From: an uncultured Succinivibrio sp.
GTDB taxonomy: Bacteria; Pseudomonadota; Gammaproteobacteria; Enterobacterales; Succinivibrionaceae
Length of the DNA: 9,937 bases
Assembly: GCA_900754255.1 (NCBI GenBank)
Contig: CAAECI010000004.1
Span: 1 to 9,937 of the forward strand
Reading direction: 5' to 3'
Shown here piece by piece: positions 1-7,100 of this stretch; position 1 is the stretch's first letter; each line of letters starts with the position of its first letter. A model generated the notes under the pieces. The model was given only the letters and a program-made list of their open reading frames with translations. It was not told where the DNA came from and made no database searches. The position numbers were made by a program, and so were the translations under genes.

Positions 1-2
1 AT

Positions 3-1409
3 TTTTCAAGAACACACGGGCTGTGTAAGCCAGTGTTTCGGGTAGTAACAATCAGAAAATCATATGGGGTTCTGAATAGTTACCTTTATTTAAGTATATT
101 ATTTATACTAGCTACAATTATATCCGTATGCATTTATTGCTTTTCCCATAACTCCGACGATGCGGATCACAACGAAGAGAAAAAAGAACCGGTTGCAAGC
201 GACAATGATCAACTTGTGATGGCTCAAGGAAAGAGTTTACTAGAGAGAAATGAAGGAAACAAACAGGTACTGTCACAGCAGGCGGCTATGAACAACAATG
301 AGAGCGCTCTTGATGAAAGTCCAAAGATGCTCCCTGCACAGCCTTCTACTGCAGTCCCTGCTCAGGAAGTACAAGACACTCATAATGCAAAATTCAAGCA
401 GGATTACGACGCCTATGTCAGCAAAAGCGCAACGGTAGAAACCATTCAGGCCCCCATATCTCCGCCCGAAAATCACAACCTAAAAGCAGCCGCTGACACT
501 CGCCGCGATCAATTCAGACAAGCCCTTATGTCCCCTACACGCATACAATTAGGCGCTAAAGGGAAAACTGATGAGCTCATGAGCTTACGCGATGCCGCAC
601 TTATAGAAAAGTCATCTCCCCTAAATAACGAGCGCTTTGAAAGACGCAGTGCCTACAGGCGCGATCCATCCTCTCCAAGCAACCGTAGCGAGGGTAACTC
701 CAGAAACAATCTGCTTGACGATTACAAGATCTTTGACAAGGCGGACGACTTTGAGCTTGCAAATAAAGTCATGGCTCTGAAAAGTCCTTGGTGTTTGCGT
801 CAGGGCAGCGTGATCCCGGCCGTATTGCTTACGGCCGTAAATTCCGATCTGCCGGGACTGGTTACGGCACAGACCACCACGGATGTACTGGATTCGGTAA
901 GCGGCAGTGAGATCCTGATCCCCAAGGGAACCAGGATCACGGGGGAATATGCATCCTCTCCGGGCTTTGGTCAGGATCGTCTGTTTATAGGCTTTCAACG
1001 TCTGTTATTTCCAGACGGCAGCTCCTTAAACTTAGGGGCCATGCCCGGACAAAGCGCCGACGGAAGCGCCGGCTTTGAAACCGATGCGGATCATCATCTT
1101 ATGAGGATGGTGGGATCGGCATTGCTGCTCTCAACCGTAAGTGCTGCCGTCAGTGCCTCCGAGGGCTACCGCTACGATGAAAACGGCAAACAAAAATACG
1201 GCCGATCCTTGGCTTCGGAGGCGACGGCCTCCATGGGATCCGTGCTCTCTAAGATCATTGAGCGCAACCTCTCCCTCTCCCCCACGCTAAATGTAAAGCC
1301 CGGCTATGTATTTGCAGTGGCCGTGACCAAGGACATTTATTTTACGGCGCCATGGGGAGATGAGAATTTTGCCATCAAAAACAAAGAGGTCTCAAAAAAA
1401 TACTCCTAG
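3..1409 (+). CDS. trbI: TrbI/VirB10-like conjugal transfer protein, 5' end probably outside the window
   Basis: TrbI is the VirB10-like scaffold of P-type conjugation channels: it is anchored in the inner membrane, crosses the periplasm and forms part of the outer-membrane pore. Numbering from the GTG at 33 gives 458 residues. A membrane segment lies at about 15-37, followed by a long hydrophilic linker rich in Q, N, S and charged residues (about 38-245) and a C-terminal VirB10/TrbI domain at about 250-450. Family-like segments include the stretch starting SPWCLRQGSVIPAVLLTAV at 251 and the pore-helix region after PGQSADGSAGF near 338-374. The frame is open back to the left edge (first full codon at 3), and the GTG has no clear ribosome binding site. 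It would also leave only about 16 cytoplasmic residues, so the true start is probably upstream. Position before trbJ and trbL supports the name. The C-terminal assignment is firm; the start is not. Confidence 0.9.
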   Translation, partial: FSRTHGLCKPVFRVVTIRKSYGVLNSYLYLSILFILATIISVCIYCFSHNSDDADHNEEKKEPVASDNDQLVMAQGKSLLERNEGNKQVLSQQAAMNNNESALDESPKMLPAQPSTAVPAQEVQDTHNAKFKQDYDAYVSKSATVETIQAPISPPENHNLKAAADTRRDQFRQALMSPTRIQLGAKGKTDELMSLRDAALIEKSSPLNNERFERRSAYRRDPSSPSNRSEGNSRNNLLDDYKIFDKADDFELANKVMALKSPWCLRQGSVIPAVLLTAVNSDLPGLVTAQTTTDVLDSVSGSEILIPKGTRITGEYASSPGFGQDRLFIGFQRLLFPDGSSLNLGAMPGQSADGSAGFETDADHHLMRMVGSALLLSTVSAAVSASEGYRYDENGKQKYGRSLASEATASMGSVLSKIIERNLSLSPTLNVKPGYVFAVAVTKDIYFTAPWGDENFAIKNKEVSKKYS

Positions 1410-1425
1410 GATGGACAAAGGTTTA

Positions 1426-1448
1426 GCCGCAACTTTGCGGCACTTTTT
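1426..1448 (+). terminator. Rho-independent terminator after trbI
   Basis: GCCGCA (1426-1431) and TGCGGC (1436-1441) form a perfect 6-bp GC-rich stem with a 4-base loop, followed by five T at 1444-1448. It begins 17 bases after the trbI stop. It would separate trbI from trbJ or attenuate read-through, which is unexpected inside a trb operon. Confidence 0.7.
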
Positions 1449-1475
1449 AGAAAAAAACATAGTCATAACGATCTC

Positions 1476-1565
1476 ATGTTAGATCAGCTGAGATCCTCTG
1501 CCTTAAGCTTGGGATCTTGCCTTAAAACACGAAAGGAGGAGGGATCGTACACACGATCCTTATAA
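1476..1565 (+). other. Possible 29-codon leader ORF upstream of trbJ
   Basis: An ATG at 1476 opens a frame of 29 codons (begins MLDQLRSSALS, ends SYTRSL) that stops with TAA at 1563-1565, three bases before the trbJ ATG and in the same frame. A ribosome translating it would pass through all the alternative RNA helices and finish beside the trbJ start, which would allow reinitiation. There is no recognisable ribosome binding site before 1476 and the peptide resembles nothing known to me, so it may be chance. Confidence 0.2.
1533..1559 (+). promoter_or_regulatory. trbJ Shine-Dalgarno with an intervening hairpin
   Basis: AAGGAGG (1533-1539) is a near-perfect Shine-Dalgarno but lies 29 bases before the trbJ ATG, too far for direct use. 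Between them GGATCGT and ACGATCC form a 7-bp stem with loop ACAC, extendable to 9 bp by G1541-T1560 and A1540-T1561. Looping out the 9-bp stem leaves 7 bases between Shine-Dalgarno and start codon, a normal spacing. No other in-frame start can use this site, because TAA at 1563-1565 closes the frame upstream. Confidence 0.6.
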
Positions 1566-1568
1566 ATA

Positions 1569-2315
1569 ATGCCCAAAATAATACTGCTTGCAATATGCAT
1601 GGCGGCCTTTAGCGCCGCTGCAGATCAGAGCGAGGAGAGGATCCTTGCCGATATTTCCGGCAAATTAAGCGCCCAGCTCGATACCCTCCGCGCTTGGTCT
1701 GCCGACAACTCCCGTCAGGCCGGCTACCTGCTTGAGCAAAGCGATGCGGCTATGGCCATGGCTCAGCACGATCATATAAAGCCGGATGCAAGAACCTGGA
1801 GTGCAATTGACGATCTCAATGAGCAGTCCTTAGGACTTTTGCATGCTACCCAATCATTATGGGAAAGCTACGGCAATTTTAATTCCTATTTGGCCTCGGT
1901 GAAAAAAGCACAGGCCTGGCAAAGTTGCAGCAAGCAACAACATTGCTCCTTTCGCGATGCGGTTTCAAATATGGATACGAACTCCGTTGAGGTGGCGGTA
2001 AAGGCGGCCAAAAGTGCCGAGCTGTCACAAAAAAACATTGCTGAGCAGATAAAAAAGCTCGAGGCGTTCGCCTTTGAAGCACGCAACTCCGAGGGACTGG
2101 CAGCCGGGATCGATGCTTTGTCGAAGGTCAATGCCGCCTCGGCGGCCTCGCTTGTCGATCTTAGCAACGGTGTAAATACCATGCTCAGCATCCAGGCTCA
2201 CGAGAGTGCCGATGCCCACAGCCGCACCTTGGCCAAAGAAGAGGGATCCCGTGCGGTCATGGAGGGAGGAGAATTCGTCAAATCACCGCACTACAACATT
2301 AAGATCAACAAATAA
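1569..2315 (+). CDS. trbJ: TrbJ-like periplasmic conjugal transfer protein
   Basis: This 248-residue exported protein matches TrbJ in length, location and pattern. TrbJ is a periplasmic component of P-type mating-pair formation, comparable to VirB5. An N-terminal signal peptide (MPKIILLAICMAAFSAAA, cut near residue 18) precedes a helical, Ala/Gln/Ser-rich body. The C-terminal third contains the TrbJ-like helix around residues 175-220, with the segments GLAAGIDAL and TMLSIQAHESADAHSRTLA. C120 and C126 could form a periplasmic disulfide. The start at 1569 is the first possible after the in-frame TAA at 1563; the next ATG (residue 11) would destroy the signal peptide. It follows trbI as in RP4, and trbL begins 7 bases after its stop, so trbJ and trbL are probably co-translated. 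Its translation may be controlled by the leader structures upstream. Similarity is weak at the primary level, so the name rests partly on context. Confidence 0.72.
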   Translation: MPKIILLAICMAAFSAAADQSEERILADISGKLSAQLDTLRAWSADNSRQAGYLLEQSDAAMAMAQHDHIKPDARTWSAIDDLNEQSLGLLHATQSLWESYGNFNSYLASVKKAQAWQSCSKQQHCSFRDAVSNMDTNSVEVAVKAAKSAELSQKNIAEQIKKLEAFAFEARNSEGLAAGIDALSKVNAASAASLVDLSNGVNTMLSIQAHESADAHSRTLAKEEGSRAVMEGGEFVKSPHYNIKINK

Positions 2316-2318
2316 GGA
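2313..2318 (+). promoter_or_regulatory. trbL ribosome binding site overlapping the trbJ stop
   Basis: TAAGGA at 2313-2318 includes the trbJ stop codon and an AAGGA Shine-Dalgarno, 4 bases before ATG 2323. It favours 2323 as the trbL start over the in-frame ATG at 2206 and points to trbJ-trbL translational coupling. Confidence 0.6.
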
Positions 2319-2322
2319 TTTT

Positions 2323-3228
2323 ATGAAAACTATTTTTTTATTCAGCTTCAGCGTCGCGGTGCTGTTGTTTTGTACCGAAGCCTATGCCGCCTCGCCCCTT
2401 ACCCCCAACGGGATTTTAAATTATGTATCGGATACTTTTGTGGACAGTGCCCGTATTTACTCCGAGCCTATCAAAAAAGCCGCCGAACGCCTTTTTTGGA
2501 TGTTGCTCGGCATAGCCCTGATAAGCACGGGCGTGCGTCTTGCCTTCAATCATGGAGACATTGCCTCATTTTATGCCGTATTCGTGAGGATCATATTGCT
2601 CACGGGAATGTTCTACTTTTTACTGTCGCACGGCACCGCCATAGGATCCTCCGTGGTCGATTCGCTTTCATCCATAACCAATACCCGCGGGATCGGTCCC
2701 TCGGAGCTTTTAGATCTCACCTTCAATACCGGACGAGCCCTGTCAACCGCCGTAAGCAAAACCATGTACGGCTTTTCCGTGGGGATCACGCTTAACATCA
2801 TGATCCTGATCTTTGACATCGTTATGTTTTTGGTAACCATACGTTATGTCAGCCTCTATCTTACGGCCTATATTTTCTGCATCTGCGGCGTATTCGTTTT
2901 AGGCTTCGGCGCTTTTTCCTATACACGCGAATTGGCCGTAAACTTCCTGCGCACGGTTTTTTCCCTGTCCTTAGAGCTTATGACCATGATCCTAGTATGC
3001 AATGCCGGTTTCTCGGTGCTGGAGCATCTGTCTGAGGCCGTGCTGCAGCTTAAAGGTAATATTACGCTGCAGGATACCGGTGTCGTGCTGTTTACGGCTC
3101 TTTTCATCCATGTTCTGAGTACCGGGCTGCCGCGCATAGTTGGATCGCTCATTGCCTCCCATCCGGGAGCAGGCTCCCTATCCTTCTCTATTCCCGGCAT
3201 TCCTAATTTCTTCAAGAGAGTTTTGTAG
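2323..3228 (+). CDS. trbL: TrbL/VirB6-like polytopic membrane protein of the conjugation channel
   Basis: TrbL is the inner-membrane, VirB6-like component of P-type conjugation systems, thought to take part in DNA passage through the channel. The 301-residue protein begins with a signal-like segment (residues 1-22, ending TEAYA). Hydrophobic helices follow at about 57-75, 83-102, 154-173, 177-198, 209-230 and 253-270, with a polar loop at about 103-150. ATG 2323 is chosen because it has AAGGA just upstream and yields a clean signal sequence. The in-frame ATG at 2206 would add 39 hydrophilic residues overlapping trbJ. RP4 TrbL is over 500 residues and has a long hydrophilic C-terminal tail; here the protein stops about 30 residues after the last helix. 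No trbK lies between trbJ and trbL, and no trbM-P follows. Topology and context make the family call good. Confidence 0.8.
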   Translation: MKTIFLFSFSVAVLLFCTEAYAASPLTPNGILNYVSDTFVDSARIYSEPIKKAAERLFWMLLGIALISTGVRLAFNHGDIASFYAVFVRIILLTGMFYFLLSHGTAIGSSVVDSLSSITNTRGIGPSELLDLTFNTGRALSTAVSKTMYGFSVGITLNIMILIFDIVMFLVTIRYVSLYLTAYIFCICGVFVLGFGAFSYTRELAVNFLRTVFSLSLELMTMILVCNAGFSVLEHLSEAVLQLKGNITLQDTGVVLFTALFIHVLSTGLPRIVGSLIASHPGAGSLSFSIPGIPNFFKRVL

Positions 3229-3286
3229 AAAATAGCCGTATGCTCGTCGTAAAATATGCAAAGTACAAATATTCTTAGGAAGAAAA

Positions 3287-4075
3287 ATGGCCAAACCTCA
3301 TATTACCTGTCTCATGGAATGCTCGGTTGACGGCAGATTGGATCGCAAGCGCTGGAGTCCGCTTTTTAAAACGGATCACGCCACCGTAAGCACCATATAC
3401 TATGAAACTCTGAATGCTCTGCGTCCGGACGGTAACATCATTGGCATGAATACTGCGGCCGCTTTTTTTCAGCCTCCGCGCTTTAGATATGCGCAAGCTC
3501 CCGTTCCGCCGATGGATACGGCTGTCTTTCGCGGTATTCGCGACGAGGTCAAGCTGACGGCCATATTCGACTTTCAAGGCTGTCTTGCCTATAAAAACAA
3601 TAAATTAAGCGACAGCAACATTGTGGTGGTAACCGGTGAAAAAACCGTGGGAGCGGAATATCTGCGCTATTTACGCGAGCATGAGATCTCATACATCTTC
3701 GCAGGCGACGACGGATCCGATATCAAAAAGGCTCTCACCGCCCTTGAAGATGACTTCGGCATGCACAATCTCGTGCTTGAGGGCGGAGGTACCCTCAACG
3801 GCAGCTTCCTGAAGGAGGGGCTAATTGATGAGCTGGTGGTACTCATTTATCCGGGACTTGACGGCTTGTCGGGAATTAAATCCATTTTTGAATATAAGGG
3901 GCAGGATCTGACTCCGCCCGCTCAAGGGCAGTCCTTGGAGCTTAAGGAATGTGCGGCGGTCGGAGGAGGTATGGTCAGACTGCGTTATGCCCTGCATCGT
4001 AACGAAGATCAAGCTACAAGCGTAATGGGCACCGGGGGTTGGATCGCCTGCTCGATACCGTCGCCAAAAGCCTAA
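3287..4075 (+). CDS. RibD C-terminal/dihydrofolate-reductase-like family oxidoreductase
   Basis: This is a 262-residue stand-alone member of the RibD C-terminal domain family, which has the DHFR-like NAD(P)H-dependent reductase fold. The segment SVDGRL near residues 13-18 is the usual N-terminal signature. The segment from LVLEGGGTLNGSFLKEGLID (162-181) through LIYPGLDGLSG (186-196) is the diagnostic nucleotide-binding part. There is no deaminase domain, so it is not a bifunctional RibD. In riboflavin synthesis this fold reduces a ribosylamino-pyrimidine, but solo members have varied or unknown substrates, so none is assigned. The start ATG follows AGGAAG at a suitable distance. The conserved domain ends near residue 236, leaving a tail of about 25 residues (HRNEDQATSVMGTGG and onward). 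It lies 58 bases after trbL on the same strand and ends just before a strong terminator, so read-through from trbL is possible. No link to conjugation is known. Confidence 0.85.
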   Translation: MAKPHITCLMECSVDGRLDRKRWSPLFKTDHATVSTIYYETLNALRPDGNIIGMNTAAAFFQPPRFRYAQAPVPPMDTAVFRGIRDEVKLTAIFDFQGCLAYKNNKLSDSNIVVVTGEKTVGAEYLRYLREHEISYIFAGDDGSDIKKALTALEDDFGMHNLVLEGGGTLNGSFLKEGLIDELVVLIYPGLDGLSGIKSIFEYKGQDLTPPAQGQSLELKECAAVGGGMVRLRYALHRNEDQATSVMGTGGWIACSIPSPKA

Positions 4076-4091
4076 ATCCGTACAATATGTG

Positions 4092-4135
4092 AAGGGCTTT
4101 GCGTTATTGCTGTAAGGCGATAGCAAAGCCCTTTT
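4092..4135 (+). terminator. Long bulged terminator hairpin between convergent genes
   Basis: AAGGGCTTTGC (4092-4102) pairs perfectly with GCAAAGCCCTT (4123-4133), 11 bp. The stem continues, after a two-base bulge (4103-4104), with TATTGC (4105-4110) against GCGATA (4117-4122), 6 bp including one T-G pair, around loop TGTAAG. TTTT at 4132-4135 serves the plus strand. It lies between the reductase stop (4075) and the sbcC stop (4182). On the minus strand the stem is followed only by TTCACAT, so termination of sbcC transcripts here would be weaker. Confidence 0.8.
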
Positions 4136-4181
4136 GCCACATCATTCAATGCTTAATCGCTACGGTGCTCTTGCAAGCATG

Positions 4182-7100
4182 TCATTTTTTTACGATCTCC
4201 GCACAGCCGGGCCCCCTGAGCTCACTAAAGCCGTCACCGCGTCTTAGCATGGTGATCCTGGAATTGATCCTATCCTTTAGCTGCTCGACATGGGAAATGA
4301 TCCCGATTAGCCCTTTATGGGTCGAGTTTAACTGCACCAGCGCATTTAACGCCTGATCAAGCGCTTTGGGATCGAGAGTACCGAAGCCCTCATCCAGGAA
4401 CAAGGTTTCAATGCTGGATTTACCGTGGGCCATATGGGAAAGACCTAAAGCCAATGACAGACTGACGATAAAGCTTTCTCCGCCCGACAGATTGCTCACG
4501 CTGCGACGCTGTCCGTTGTGCCAATTGTCGATGACGTTGAATTCAAGAGGTCTTTCCGGATCGTCGCTGTGTGTTAAAACATATCGATCATTGAAAAGCT
4601 TCAATTCGCGGTTGGCCTCAATAATGAGCGATCGCAGCGTCAGAGTCTGGGCATAGGTTTTGAATTTCTTACCGTCGGACGAGCCTATAAGCACATTCAG
4701 CGCATCCCAGCGGTCAAAAACCTCTTTTTGTTTTTCGTATGCCGATATTATTTCTTGTTTTTTGGCTATACGCTCGTCATCATCATTGAGGCGCTGCGTT
4801 AAACTACCGTTATTGCCAAGAACGCTACGATACCCTTCCTCATGCTCTCTGATCTTTAAGGACAGCTCGTCCCGATCAAGCGCGGCAGGAACAAGCTCCT
4901 TTAGGGTACTGATATCTAGCTCCGCCCTTTTTAGGCGCGAATTTATAGCTATACGTCTATTGTCGAGGCTTTGCTGTTGCACCTTGAGTCTATTTAAGCT
5001 CGCATCATCGAGCAGATGCTGCTTATAATCCTCCTCCGTCTGTATGCCGATTGAGCCTATGTGCAAAAGAAAGTGCTCAAGTGCGGAGGAGAGCTCTTTT
5101 TCCTGATCATTTACGGATTTTGAAAGCTCCTCGATTGCAGACTGTACCCGCATAAGATCTTTTTCGGCATTTGCACGGCGGTTTAGCGCCTGCTCTTTTT
5201 TGCGCCGTAGCTCCGCCACCTGATCCCGTATAGTCTTTTCAAATTCATCGGGAGTGCAGTTCCCTATCAGCTTTACTATCTCAGACTTAAAATCCGCTAT
5301 TTGCTTTTCATAAGACTTTAGCGAGTCCTGCAAGGCGTTAAGCTTCTCCGATCTGTCCTTAAAATTCTCCGTCTGTTGCTTAAAAGCCGTATGCAGGGAC
5401 GACAATTTCATCTCCGCCTCGTTTTTATCCGCAAAGGCCTGTTCAAATGCGTCGGCACGAGCTGAAAGCTTTTTTATAAGCTCATCACCGCCAAGTTCAG
5501 GATCATAGGCTACGTTATAGCTTAATAGTTTGTTATTCAGAGAATTTATCTGTTTTGCATGTTCTTGAGTCGCGTTTAAAAATTCCGCCTTGCAGTTTTC
5601 TAACTGTGTAAGAGCGCTCTTCTCAATCTCTGATGAAGCTACGGCGGCGATCCTAAGATCCGAGAGCTTGTCTTTTTTAAGATTCAAGGCTTTTTCCTTG
5701 GTATTGAGGAGCGCCTTGGCATCATTTAGCTCCTTTAAAATCCCCTGATCTTTCTCAAGCGACGACAATATTTGTGCGGCAGTATTTATAACCACGGTAT
5801 TTAAGGGCAAGAGATCCTCGCCCGTTATTTCCCGATCACGGAAGAGATCGGAGACGGTAACGTTCTCGTCCTTTAGTAAAAGATCATGAAGCGAGATTGA
5901 TAAATCTTTAAGATCACATCTAAGAGCGTCTTTGACTTTTATATTTTGCGCCCTTGCCGCATTAAGATTTTCATGTGCGGACGAGAGCTTGCCGTCGAGC
6001 TTTGAATATTGCTTTTCAAGCACCAGCAATTCGTTTTTTTGATCCTGATAAGCCTTTTCATTTAAAGCGAGGTTGCTTGCAAGCCTCTCCCCTTCACCGT
6101 CATCAAATTTTTGATCGCTGATATAGGGATGGTGCAAGGAGCCGCAACAGGGGCAAGGCTCCCCGTCTTTGAGGCTTGATCGCAGATCCTTAAAGCGCTC
6201 TATGCTTTTCCATTGCTCCAAAGCTGTTCTTGCCGATTGCACGGCACGCTCTAGGGCCTGCGCACACTCTCTCCTGCCCTTTAAATCGACATTCAGTCCT
6301 TCAAGCTGATCTTTTAATTTCTCGCAGGCTTTTTCACGTAGCTTGAGATCCTTTTCGGATTCAAGCGTCGCATCTGTCAGGGCCTGAGTCTGCTTTATAC
6401 ATGAGAGCACCTTCTCCTTTAGCTTAATAAGCTCGGAAAGCTTATCCTCATTACCATTTTCCTGAACGCTTTTATAAGCCTGCAAGGCCGTATCGCACTC
6501 TTTACGAGCCTCTTCATACGAGCTCTCAATCTTGCAAAGATCATCAATTCTGCGCCTGCTTTCTTTAAGGGCCGTCTTATATGCAGCGGATGCATCTTTA
6601 TTAGCCTTATCACGCTTTAAAAGCTCTTTATCAGCACTTTTTATGGCTTCGACGGCATTTGTAAGCGCCGAAAGCTCGGCAGTCAGTTTTTTTTCTATAT
6701 CATTGCCTGCGATCTCCTGCAGGCTCTGAAGCTTATCCTCAGTCAAGGCTATGGATTTTTCAGTAGCCGCGACGTTTTTTTTCATCTCCTGTGCTTCGGC
6801 TTTAAGCTTCTTTGCAAGATCTTGTTTTTCAACACATATTTTTTCAAGGGAATTTTTTTCGCCGGTATAAGTACGGGCCGTGACTACAAGCCCCAGGGCT
6901 TCCTTTTCATGTTCCTCAGCCATACTCAAACGCTCTGACAGGTCTTTTTCTTCTTTAAGCGCTTGATCACGGGAACTCTTTATCTGCGGCAGCTCCGTGT
7001 CGGTACGAGCTTTAAGCGTTGCCTTTGCCGTATTTAAATCCTGCCGCAGCTTTAAAAGTACCCCATATTCGGCATTCATAGGCTGAAGCTTTTCCTGCTC

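Larger units (their letters stand above)
1470..1568 (+). promoter_or_regulatory. Candidate RNA switch in the trbJ leader
   Basis: Three overlapping pairings can be drawn. P1: GATCTCA (1470-1476) with TGAGATC (1489-1495), 7 bp. P2: 1492-1504 with 1533-1546, 12 pairs (one G-U) with G1541 bulged and a G1500/A1537 mismatch, covering the whole Shine-Dalgarno AAGGAGG (1533-1539). P3: GGATCGT (1542-1548) with ACGATCC (1553-1559), 7 bp. P2 shares bases with both P1 and P3, while P1 and P3 can coexist. This gives an exposed state (P1+P3) and a sequestered state (P2) of the ribosome binding site. TGCCTTAA is also repeated directly at 1499-1506 and 1518-1525. The complementarity is read directly from the sequence; switching, and any ligand or protein that drives it, is inference. 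No convincing -35/-10 pair was found. Confidence 0.4.

Noticed and set aside
1578..1598. Lipoprotein signal in TrbJ (LLAIC, Cys10)
   Set aside because: Ile at the position before Cys does not fit a lipobox; cleavage after the AAA at about residue 18 is more likely.
2206..2322. Longer trbL starting at ATG 2206
   Set aside because: It overlaps the end of trbJ, adds a hydrophilic stretch before a clear signal-like sequence, and the good AAGGA site serves ATG 2323.
3229..3286. Promoter for the reductase gene (TTGTAG at 3223, TAAAAT at 3250)
   Set aside because: The spacing is 21 bases and the -35 match is poor; not supportable as a promoter.
4660..5028. Plus-strand ORFs within sbcC (for example 4660-5028 and 7534-7797)
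   Set aside because: They are antisense shadows of coiled-coil coding sequence, rich in Ser/Leu/Arg from complementing Lys/Glu/Leu codons, with no family resemblance.
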